DNA of 5,828 bases from Hyphomicrobiales bacterium (lineage in GTDB: Bacteria; Pseudomonadota; Alphaproteobacteria; Rhizobiales; Aestuariivirgaceae). Both the position numbers and the translations under genes were made by a program. The notes below the pieces were generated by a model. The model saw only the letters and a list, made by a program, of their open reading frames with translations, was not told the origin of the DNA and searched no databases. Positions within the stretch are counted from its first letter, which is position 1. Every line of letters begins with the position of its first letter. Positions 1 through 4,784 of the stretch are shown piece after piece. The stretch is from positions 1-5,828 of the forward strand of contig JAHFPK010000183.1 of assembly GCA_023266715.1 (NCBI GenBank), in the 5' to 3' direction.

Positions 1-554
1 TGCCGCTCTGGCAGAAGACCGAAGATGAACTCGGTGAAATGGGACTGCCGCCACCTTTCTGGGCCTTTGCCTGGGCCGGGGGACAGGCCTTGGCGCGTTA
101 TGTGCTGGATCATTCCAGCATGGTTGAGAATCTCAAGGTTCTGGATTTGGCGACGGGTTCCGGTCTGGTGGCCATCGCTGCGGCGCAGGCTGGTTCTGGC
201 TCGATCGTTGCGGCTGACATTGATGAATTTGCCACGACTGCGGCTGAGATGAATGCCGAACTCAATCAGGTGAGTCTTGATATCAAACTGGAGGATTTGC
301 TGCACCGGCAACCGCCAGCTTCCGATGTCATTCTTGTCGGTGATCTCTTCTATGAAAAGACCTTGGCCGCACGGTGTTTGGAGTGGTTGCGACTGGCGCA
401 AGGCCAGGGTGCTGACATATTCATAGGCGATCCCGGGCGGAGCTACTTGCCAAGGGACCAGCTTGAAAAACTCGCTGAATATAATGTTCCGGTTACCCGT
501 GATCTGGAAGATGCGGAAATCAAGAAGACGGCTGTATGGCAGTTAAGGGCCTGA
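1..554 (+). CDS. ETF-beta/ribosomal L7-L12-type protein lysine methyltransferase (METTL20-like), 5'-truncated by window edge
   Basis: This is the C-terminal 183 codons of a cytoplasmic class I SAM-dependent methyltransferase. The frame is open to the window edge (first complete codon at 3, reading PLWQKTEDELGE), so the ATG at 39 is an internal methionine and not the start. Numbering from that Met, a SAM-binding motif I (VLDLATGSG) lies at 34-42, the acidic strand-2 end (VAADID) at 57-62, a motif IV-like GDLFYE at 101-106, GDPGRSYLP at 130-138, and a TAVWQL-type end at 164-169. GDxFY, GDPGR and the late TxxVW are hallmarks of the ETFB lysine methyltransferase (METTL20) group. A studied alphaproteobacterial member methylates ETF-beta and ribosomal protein L7/L12; the substrate here is inferred by family. 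The family is usually a little over 210 aa, so roughly 35 residues are missing upstream. Its last 35 bp overlap the end of the opposing transporter gene. The alternative is another COG3897-type protein methyltransferase. Confidence 0.85.
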   Translation, partial: PLWQKTEDELGEMGLPPPFWAFAWAGGQALARYVLDHSSMVENLKVLDLATGSGLVAIAAAQAGSGSIVAADIDEFATTAAEMNAELNQVSLDIKLEDLLHRQPPASDVILVGDLFYEKTLAARCLEWLRLAQGQGADIFIGDPGRSYLPRDQLEKLAEYNVPVTRDLEDAEIKKTAVWQLRA

Positions 555-1428
555 CGGATGAGCCGGTGTTATTGAGCCAGAGCGCCACCATCAGAATAGC
601 AAGAGAGACCCAAAGCCAGATATCGGCGCCGCCGCCATAGAAAAATATGGCGAAGAGCACGGCTGCAGGAGTTGAAACATAGACGGCCTGAATGGTGTAA
701 ACCGCGCCCCTGTCACGAATGAGGGTGAAGAAGGCAATGCGTTCGATGATCCACAGGATGCCTGCCACGAGTACAGTCCAATAGGCGAAAAGCTCCGGCG
801 TGCTTGGACTCCATGGGGCTGCGAAATAGAGCAGGGCCGGAACCGCAACGAACCCCGACCAATAGCTTTCGGAAGCTCCAATGGAATAAACGTCCCGGTC
901 CTTTGGCCAAAAATGGGCGGCAAACCAGTTATAGGCCGTATAGAGAATGGGCGAGCTGAACGCCGCCAGGGTCCACCAGGAGATTTGGCCCGAGAGCATG
1001 CCTTCACGCGAAAGGATCAGCACGGCGCTTGATACGAAACCGGCGGCAACGGCAAGCAACCGGCGTGGCACGGCATTTTCGCGGCCGGTGGCCAGAGCGA
1101 TGACATAATTAAAGAATGGGGCCGTTGACACGATAAGAGCCATTTCCGTGGCGGGCAAGTGGCGGATCAAAAAGAGGCCGATGGCAAACGGGATATTCAG
1201 GAGTATGGCGCAGCCCAGGCCGAAGACAATGACCTCGCGGCTAAAATCCAGCCGTGTGCCCGAAAGCCTGGCGGCAACCATGAGGCCTGCGCCCACGCCA
1301 AAGCCCGCGTAAACTATGACGTGGCTTATAGGCATGTTTTGCAGGGCCATGGCTTTATAGAGCGATTGCGACAGGCCCCAGAACAGGCCCAGGAATATGA
1401 AATAGAGAAAATGGCGGGAAATGATCAT
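520..1428 (-). CDS. DMT superfamily (EamA-type) transporter, 10 predicted membrane segments
   Basis: This 302-aa inner-membrane protein has the two tandem EamA halves of the drug/metabolite transporter superfamily. Hydrophobic stretches lie at about residues 7-27, 36-55, 66-88, 92-113, 123-140, 150-170, 188-206, 213-234, 243-264 and 269-286, giving ten segments. The segment LPATEMALIVSTAPF (91-105) in half one and its counterpart YTIQAVYVSTPAAVLFA (244-260) in half two are the typical repeated EamA signatures. Length is normal for the family (about 280-310 aa). The ATG at 1428 is the only reasonable start: an in-frame TGA lies two codons upstream, and the ribosome binding site is weak (GTGAG just before). 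Family members export or import amino acids, nucleotides or other small metabolites; the substrate cannot be read from sequence. It is transcribed divergently from acsA across 93 bp and overlaps the methyltransferase gene tail to tail, so no operon partner is visible. Confidence 0.9.
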   Translation of the reverse strand: MIISRHFLYFIFLGLFWGLSQSLYKAMALQNMPISHVIVYAGFGVGAGLMVAARLSGTRLDFSREVIVFGLGCAILLNIPFAIGLFLIRHLPATEMALIVSTAPFFNYVIALATGRENAVPRRLLAVAAGFVSSAVLILSREGMLSGQISWWTLAAFSSPILYTAYNWFAAHFWPKDRDVYSIGASESYWSGFVAVPALLYFAAPWSPSTPELFAYWTVLVAGILWIIERIAFFTLIRDRGAVYTIQAVYVSTPAAVLFAIFFYGGGADIWLWVSLAILMVALWLNNTGSSVRPLTAIQPSS

Positions 1429-1464
1429 GGCTCACGTATGGCACTTGCTTAAACTTTAGGCTAC

Positions 1465-1493
1465 TTGATGCTGACGCAGAACTGACCTTACAT
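1465..1493 (+). promoter_or_regulatory. possible sigma70-like promoter for acsA
   Basis: TTGATG (1465-1470), a 17-bp spacer and TTACAT (1488-1493) lie in the 93-bp gap between the divergent transporter gene and acsA. The -35 matches four of six consensus bases and the -10 only three, so this is weak. The placement, 28 bp before the acsA start, would leave a very short leader. Acetate-activating genes are often controlled by catabolic regulators, but no clear operator was found here. Confidence 0.2.
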
Positions 1494-1521
1494 TGCGGCA
1501 TAACATAAGGGGAAAACGCCG

Positions 1522-3465
1522 ATGTCGTCCAAAACCTATCTTGTCCCTGCCAACTGGAAAAAACGCGCCTTTGTTGATGATGCGGGCTACAAGGCGATGT
1601 ATGCGGAATCGGTGAAGGCGCCGGCAAAGTTCTGGGCCAGGCATGCCAAGCGGCTGGATTGGTTCAAGGCGCCCAGCAAAATCAAGAACACCTCCTTCGC
1701 CTATGACAAAGTTTCCATCAAGTGGTTTGAGGATGGGGTTCTCAATGTTTCCTACAATTGTATTGATAGGCATCTGAAGAAGCGGGCCAGCCAGACGGCG
1801 ATCATCTGGGAGGGCGACAATCCCTACGACGACAAAAAGATTACTTACGCCGAGCTTCATGCCCAGGTCTGCCGTTTTGCCAATGTGATGAAGCGCAATG
1901 GGGTGAAGAAGGGTGACCGCGTTACCATCTACATGCCGATGATTCCGGAAACGGCCTATGCGATGCTGGCCTGTACGCGCATCGGGGCGATCCATTCCAT
2001 TGTGTTTGGCGGCTTCTCGCCGGATTCCCTTGCGGGGCGCATCAATGACTGTGCCTCCAAATTCATTATTACGGCCGATGAAGGCCTTCGCGCCGGCAAG
2101 AAAATTCCGCTGAAGCACAATACGGATGAGGCGCTGAAAAAATGCGCAGGCAATGAAAAGGTCCTGGTGGTGCGCCGCACGGGCGGGCCTGTGCCTTTCG
2201 ATGCCACGCGCGATCTCTGGTATTATGAGGAGGCCGCGAAAGTTTCGGCGGATTGCAAGCCGGAAAAAATGAAGGCGGAGGACCCGCTGTTTATTCTTTA
2301 TACCTCGGGTTCTACGGGCAAGCCCAAGGGTGTGTTGCACACCACTGGTGGCTATCTCGTTTATGCCGCGATGACGCATCAATATGTGTTCGATTATCAT
2401 GACGGCGATATTTTCTGGTGCACGGCGGATGTGGGCTGGGTGACGGGCCACAGCTATATCGTGTACGGACCGCTGGCCAACGGCGCCACCACCCTCATGT
2501 TTGAAGGCGTGCCGAATTACCCGACGAATTCACGCTTCTGGGAAGTGATCGACAAGCATCAGGTCAACACGTTCTATACGGCGCCCACCGCCATCCGGGC
2601 CCTGATGGGGGCGGGCGAGGGGCCGGTGAACAAGACATCGCGCAAGTCGCTTCGGCTTTTGGGCACTGTGGGTGAGCCCATCAATCCGGAAGCGTGGGAA
2701 TGGTATCACCGGGTGGTTGGCGATGGCCGCTGCCCTATTGTTGATACCTGGTGGCAGACGGAAACCGGCGGCATTCTGATTACGCCGCTTCCCGGTGCCA
2801 CAAAGCTCAAGCCAGGTTCAGCGACGCGGCCCTTCTTCGGCTGCCAACCCGCTCTGGTGGACGAAAAGGGCGCGTTTCTGGAAGGCGCGGCTTCGGGCAA
2901 TCTGGTGATCCTTGACGCTTGGCCCGGCATGATGCGCACGGTTTATGGCGACCATGAGCGTTTTGTGCAGACCTATTTTTCATCTTACAAAGGCATGTAC
3001 TTCACCGGCGATGGCTGCCGGCGCGATGAGGACGGCTATTATTGGATCACGGGGCGCGTGGATGATGTGATCAATGTTTCCGGCCATAGGCTTGGCACAG
3101 CGGAAGTTGAATCGGCACTCGTCAGCCACACGCTTGTTTCCGAAGCCGCTGTTGTGGGTTATCCGCATGACATCAAGGGGCAAGGCATTTATTGTTACGT
3201 GACCTTGATGGCGGGCGAAAAAGGTTCCGATGATTTGCGCAAGGACCTGATGGCCCATGTGCGCAAGGAAATCGGGCCTCTGGCCACCCCCGACAAGATT
3301 CAATTTGCGCCGAGCTTGCCGAAAACGCGCTCAGGCAAGATCATGCGGCGCATTTTACGAAAGATTGCCGAGGATGATTTCGGTTCGCTTGGTGACACAT
3401 CCACGCTGGCTGATCCGGCGGTTGTCGAGGACCTGATTGGCAATAGGCAGAACAGGAGGGAGTAA
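1522..3465 (+). CDS. acsA: acetyl-CoA synthetase (acetate--CoA ligase, AMP-forming)
   Basis: This cytoplasmic enzyme activates acetate with ATP and CoA to acetyl-CoA via acetyl-AMP, feeding the TCA/glyoxylate cycles. At 647 aa it is full length (about 650 in the family). The P-loop-like adenylation motif YTSGSTGKPKG is at 260-270, DVGWVTGHSY at 303-312, VGEPINPEAW at 383-392, DTWWQTETGG at 408-417 and FTGDGCRRDEDGYYWITGR at 494-512. Numbering runs a constant three below Salmonella Acs: acetate-pocket residues V307, T308, V383 and W411, ATP-binding D497, R512 and R523, hinge D514, and K606 in PKTRSGKIMRR, the lysine acetylated by Pat-type acetyltransferases. The intact pocket argues for acetate over longer acids. 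The start is supported by AAGGGG (1507-1512) nine bases before the ATG; the N-terminus (MSSKTYLVPANWKK) suits alphaproteobacterial Acs. It appears monocistronic, with a divergent transporter upstream and a promoter-containing gap downstream. No acetyltransferase or deacetylase gene is in view. No terminator hairpin with a T-run was seen after the stop. Confidence 0.97.
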   Translation: MSSKTYLVPANWKKRAFVDDAGYKAMYAESVKAPAKFWARHAKRLDWFKAPSKIKNTSFAYDKVSIKWFEDGVLNVSYNCIDRHLKKRASQTAIIWEGDNPYDDKKITYAELHAQVCRFANVMKRNGVKKGDRVTIYMPMIPETAYAMLACTRIGAIHSIVFGGFSPDSLAGRINDCASKFIITADEGLRAGKKIPLKHNTDEALKKCAGNEKVLVVRRTGGPVPFDATRDLWYYEEAAKVSADCKPEKMKAEDPLFILYTSGSTGKPKGVLHTTGGYLVYAAMTHQYVFDYHDGDIFWCTADVGWVTGHSYIVYGPLANGATTLMFEGVPNYPTNSRFWEVIDKHQVNTFYTAPTAIRALMGAGEGPVNKTSRKSLRLLGTVGEPINPEAWEWYHRVVGDGRCPIVDTWWQTETGGILITPLPGATKLKPGSATRPFFGCQPALVDEKGAFLEGAASGNLVILDAWPGMMRTVYGDHERFVQTYFSSYKGMYFTGDGCRRDEDGYYWITGRVDDVINVSGHRLGTAEVESALVSHTLVSEAAVVGYPHDIKGQGIYCYVTLMAGEKGSDDLRKDLMAHVRKEIGPLATPDKIQFAPSLPKTRSGKIMRRILRKIAEDDFGSLGDTSTLADPAVVEDLIGNRQNRRE

Positions 3466-3524
3466 CGTCTCCTTTTGTGTCGTTTGGCACGTCCGTCAAT
3501 ATCCCGATTTGCCCCATGAGTGTG

Positions 3525-3549
3525 GGAACTTTTGGGCTGCGGAACAGTT
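3525..3549 (+). promoter_or_regulatory. EcfG-type (general stress response) promoter motif, copy 1
   Basis: GGAAC (3525-3529), a 16-bp spacer and AGTT (3546-3549) closely resemble the alphaproteobacterial EcfG/RpoE2 consensus GGAAC-N16/17-CGTT. The motif is 54 bp before the first host-attachment ORF. The same arrangement is kept in the duplicated copy downstream, which supports function before the duplication. Activity is inferred, not shown. Confidence 0.5.
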
Positions 3550-3603
3550 AATGTGATGCCTCGCGGATGCGTGGCTAATTGAATTATTGTTCGGGAGCTC
3601 ACC

Positions 3604-3825
3604 ATGAAACCGAATCTCAGGCTTAAGCGTGCCTATGAACAGGACAATCCCGCCACCCGTGACCAGGGAACCGGCAAGCCCGGGCGCACATATGATAGCC
3701 TTGGCCGGCGTTCTGCCATAATCCTGGAACTCGAAAAGGACCGGACAAAGCATCCCGCCGACAGGATCGAGAAGATTGTGGTCAAGGCGCTGGATGAAGC
3801 GATTCGGCAAACATTGGGACACTAG
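3604..3825 (+). pseudogene. internally deleted host-attachment family gene (two in-frame deletions)
   Basis: The 73-codon ORF is a shortened paralogue of the intact gene at 4012. It keeps the start MK, then jumps to PNLRL, losing about 27 codons that hold the N-terminal VADGAYAL strand. It then keeps YEQDNPATRDQGT through RRSA, loses a further 57 codons (the TDWHR and APPSALGAFR segments), and resumes at ILELEKD through DRIEKIVVKAL. Its C-terminus reads on to IRQTLGH where the intact copy stops after ADG. Both deletions keep the frame, and most differences in the shared core are synonymous, so divergence under selection probably came before the deletions. A GGGAG ribosome binding site (3593-3597) and an EcfG-like promoter remain, so a small protein could still be made. 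Without the core strands, folding like the family is unlikely. I call it a remnant, but a functional mini-protein is possible. Confidence 0.65.
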
Positions 3826-3889
3826 GTCGTCGGGGATGAAAATGGCACTCCGCTTCCGGGGTAGATTTCACATTGTCAAACAGCGGCGG
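3818..3889 (+). repeat. conserved 72-bp 3' element, copy A
   Basis: This element overlaps the stop codon of the deleted host-attachment ORF and matches 4486-4557 at 64 of 72 bases with no gaps. It includes a 25-bp identical core (3848-3872, beginning CTCCGCTTCCGGGG). Short ORFs starting ATGAAA inside both copies would encode MK(M/T)ALRFRGRFH. The substitutions are too few to tell whether it is translated. It could be a 3' UTR element, a binding site, a micro-ORF or simply inherited duplicate sequence. Confidence 0.8.
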
Positions 3890-3912
3890 CGAGGAATGAG
3901 CATCTCCAATTT

Positions 3913-3930
3913 TTCCCGCGTGTACGGGAA
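3913..3930. repeat. inverted repeat overlapping the -35 of promoter copy 2
   Basis: TTCCCG (3913-3918) and CGGGAA (3925-3930) are perfect 6-bp arms around a 6-base loop. The right arm includes most of the GGAAC -35 box. Only a 3-bp remnant (CCC...GGG) is present at the same place in copy 1, so the arms are not strongly conserved. There is no T-run, so a terminator is unlikely; an operator is possible. Confidence 0.4.
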
Positions 3931-3951
3931 CCTTTATGCTGCCGGAAAATT
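3927..3951 (+). promoter_or_regulatory. EcfG-type (general stress response) promoter motif, copy 2
   Basis: GGAAC (3927-3931), a 16-bp spacer and AATT (3948-3951) lie 60 bp before the start of the intact host-attachment gene. The -35 is perfect; the -10 is weaker than in copy 1 (consensus CGTT), but the TT is kept. The spacing agrees between copies. Control by an EcfG/RpoE2 sigma factor is inferred. Confidence 0.45.
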
Positions 3952-4000
3952 TAATTACTGTGCCTCGCCCCAATGGGGGCTGATAGGCAAGCTAATCTTC

Positions 4001-4005
4001 TGGAG
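4001..4005 (+). promoter_or_regulatory. ribosome binding site fixing the host-attachment start
   Basis: TGGAG ends six bases before the ATG at 4012. The in-frame upstream ATG at 3973 has no comparable site. The equivalent GGGAG before copy 1 (3593-3597) supports the same choice. Confidence 0.6.
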
Positions 4006-4011
4006 CTGCCC

Positions 4012-4470
4012 ATGAAATATCTGTCGGAAGATACCCGCGTACTCGTGGCTGATGGAGCCTATGCCCTGGTTCTGCGCAATGACGGGGATGGTGTGTTCCC
4101 GAATCTCAGGCTGGAGCGTGCCTATGAACAGGACAATCCCGCCACCCGGGACCAGGGAACTGATAAGCCAGGGCGCACAAACGACAGCCTTGGCCGCCGT
4201 TCGGCCATGGAGACGACAGATTGGCATCGGGTTGCCGAAGACCGGTTCGTCCAGAGAGTGGCCGATGACATGGCAAAGGACTTGAGCGCCGGCGCTTTCA
4301 CGGACCTGGTGCTTGCAGCGCCGCCGTCGGCCTTGGGAGCATTCCGCAAGGCGGCTACGAGCGCCCTTGCGGAGGCGACAATTCTGGAACTTGACAAGGA
4401 CCTCACAAGGCATCCCATCGACAGGATCGAAAAGATCGTGGTCAGGGCGCTGGAAGACGCGGACGGATAG
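4012..4470 (+). CDS. host attachment family protein (COG5622 / Host_attach)
   Basis: This 152-aa protein belongs to the family named 'protein required for attachment to host cells', first described in Agrobacterium and widespread in free-living proteobacteria. Its biochemical role is not established; from memory, the fold has been linked to bacterial eRF1-like (baeRF) domains. Visible family marks are RVLVADGAYALVLRN (9-23), YEQDNPATRDQGTDKPGR (38-55), RRSAMETTDWHR (62-73), LVLAAPPSALGAFR (99-112) and DLTRHPIDRIEKIV (130-143). Length is normal (about 140-150 aa). No signal peptide or membrane segment is seen, so it is probably cytoplasmic despite the name. The start at 4012 was chosen over an in-frame ATG at 3973 because of the TGGAG site, the family-typical N-terminus and the matching ATGAAA in copy 1. 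It follows its own EcfG-like promoter and is followed by the 72-bp 3' element, suggesting stress-linked, largely monocistronic expression. Confidence 0.88.
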   Translation: MKYLSEDTRVLVADGAYALVLRNDGDGVFPNLRLERAYEQDNPATRDQGTDKPGRTNDSLGRRSAMETTDWHRVAEDRFVQRVADDMAKDLSAGAFTDLVLAAPPSALGAFRKAATSALAEATILELDKDLTRHPIDRIEKIVVRALEDADG

Positions 4471-4485
4471 TTCGGCGAGTATTGC

Positions 4486-4557
4486 GACAATAGGTCTCCG
4501 GGGATGAAAACGGCGCTCCGCTTCCGGGGTAGATTTCACAATGCCAAACAGCTGCGG
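4486..4557 (+). repeat. conserved 72-bp 3' element, copy B
   Basis: This copy lies 15 bp after the stop of the intact host-attachment gene and matches copy A (3818-3889) at 64 of 72 bases; the identical 25-bp core is at 4516-4540. A 23-codon ORF (4504-4575, MKTALRFRGRFH start) and the start of the 50-codon ORF at 4541 both fall in it. Conservation outside the annotated gene equals that of the coding core. Confidence 0.8.
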
Positions 4558-4693
4558 TGGGGCGGCCCCACCTGAAGCTTCCGGAATTGAGGGAACGTTA
4601 CTCGCCAAGCCCGGAGGCCCCATCCATCCCATCGAAGTCGCCGTCGCGAACAATGACCCCTTCCGGGATGAATACACCCTTCTATCCCGCTAG
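4541..4693 (+). CDS. possible small protein of unknown function, 50 aa
   Basis: I do not recognise this ORF. It begins ATG CCA AAC AGC (MPNSCGG), runs through IEGTLLAKPGGPIHPIEVAV (16-35) and ends NNDPFRDEYTLLSR, with a TAG at 4691-4693 just before the AT-rich start of the insertion-sequence region. The last 35 codons have mostly C or G in third position and a natural amino-acid mix, which suggests real or formerly real coding sequence. Overlapping frames are Ser/Pro- or Arg-rich instead. There is no good ribosome binding site (GGGG lies 11 bases upstream), so the true start may differ or it may be the tail of a broken gene. In copy A of the repeat the same place reads TTG and closes after eight codons. 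No signal peptide or membrane segment is seen. Confidence 0.35.
   Translation: MPNSCGGAAPPEASGIEGTLLAKPGGPIHPIEVAVANNDPFRDEYTLLSR
4556..4572. repeat. strong GC-rich hairpin at the end of duplication homology
   Basis: GGTGGGG (4556-4562) and CCCCACC (4566-4572) are perfect 7-bp arms around a 3-base loop CGG. No T-run follows on either strand, so an intrinsic terminator is doubtful. It sits exactly where the two duplicated units stop matching and inside the possible small ORF. Confidence 0.6.
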
Positions 4694-4700
4694 GAATATA

Positions 4701-4737
4701 TTGTCAAGCATTAAATTCCGTATTATATGGTTGACAA
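4701..4737. repeat. imperfect 37-bp palindrome overlapping the transposase promoter
   Basis: TTGTCAA (4701-4707) and TTGACAA (4731-4737) are perfect inverted arms, with further scattered pairing inwards (CAT/ATG, AAT/ATT). The right arm contains the TTGACA -35 box of the transposase promoter, and the left arm would give a TTGACA on the other strand. It may be a regulator-binding site or part of the IS end. Confidence 0.5.
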
Positions 4738-4758
4738 AGCAGAATAAAGGCTTATATG
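4731..4758 (+). promoter_or_regulatory. sigma70-type promoter of the transposase gene
   Basis: A perfect TTGACA (4731-4736), a 16-bp spacer and TATATG (4753-4758) lie 26 bp before the transposase start in AT-rich sequence. It is the best housekeeping-type promoter in the window. Confidence 0.55.
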
Positions 4759-4784
4759 TCTAATGGATAGACAGGAATTGAGCC

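Larger units (their letters stand above)
3521..3889 (+). repeat. tandem duplication unit, copy 1 (promoter region, deleted host-attachment gene, 3' element)
   Basis: This unit aligns with 3921-4557. The upstream part aligns with small indels (GTGT, GGGAAC, TTT, GCTGC, GGAA, TTAAT, TGCCTCGC shared in order). The coding cores match at roughly 84-89% of bases by hand count, and the final 72 bp match at 64 of 72. Copy 1 is shorter because its coding part lost two internal blocks. Spacing between equivalent points upstream is about 400 bp. The left boundary is approximate. Confidence 0.85.
3921..4557 (+). repeat. tandem duplication unit, copy 2 (promoter region, intact host-attachment gene, 3' element)
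   Basis: This is the fuller partner of the unit at 3521-3889, with the same order of promoter motif, gene and 72-bp 3' element. Homology ends at the GC-rich hairpin at 4556-4572. Sequence 3890-3920 between the units has no visible match elsewhere in the window. Confidence 0.85.

Noticed and set aside
1159..1452. 97-codon + frame opposite the transporter start
   Set aside because: It is antisense to a well-supported membrane protein and shows no domain or ribosome binding site.
1456..2451. 331-codon open frame on the - strand
   Set aside because: It lies antisense inside acsA, whose product has every family motif over the same stretch. The antisense product is His/Arg/Ile-rich with no recognisable domain, as expected for a shadow frame.
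3466..3520. Terminator after acsA
   Set aside because: No stable stem with a following T-run could be drawn in this short gap.
3836..4015. 59-codon ORF starting MKMALRFRGRFH
   Set aside because: Beyond the repeat element its sequence crosses the promoter of the next gene and is not matched in copy B, which stops after 23 codons. A conserved short peptide remains only a possibility.
3973..4470. Longer host-attachment protein starting at 3973
   Set aside because: The extra 13 residues have no ribosome binding site and are not expected in the family; the TGGAG site and the copy 1 comparison favour 4012.
4592..4616. Third GGAAC (EcfG-like) promoter
   Set aside because: GGAAC at 4592-4596 is not followed by a TT-type -10 at the 16-17 bp spacing and lies inside the possible small ORF.
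3955..4677. 240-codon open frame on the - strand
   Set aside because: It is antisense to the intact host-attachment gene and the 3' element. Its similarity to the - strand frames at 3496-3822 and 3782-3973 simply reflects the tandem duplication.
4557..4763. 68-codon + frame beginning MGRPHLKL
   Set aside because: It is Ser/Pro-rich, runs through the IS promoter and palindrome, and has no homology in copy A; the overlapping frame ending at 4693 looks more like coding sequence.
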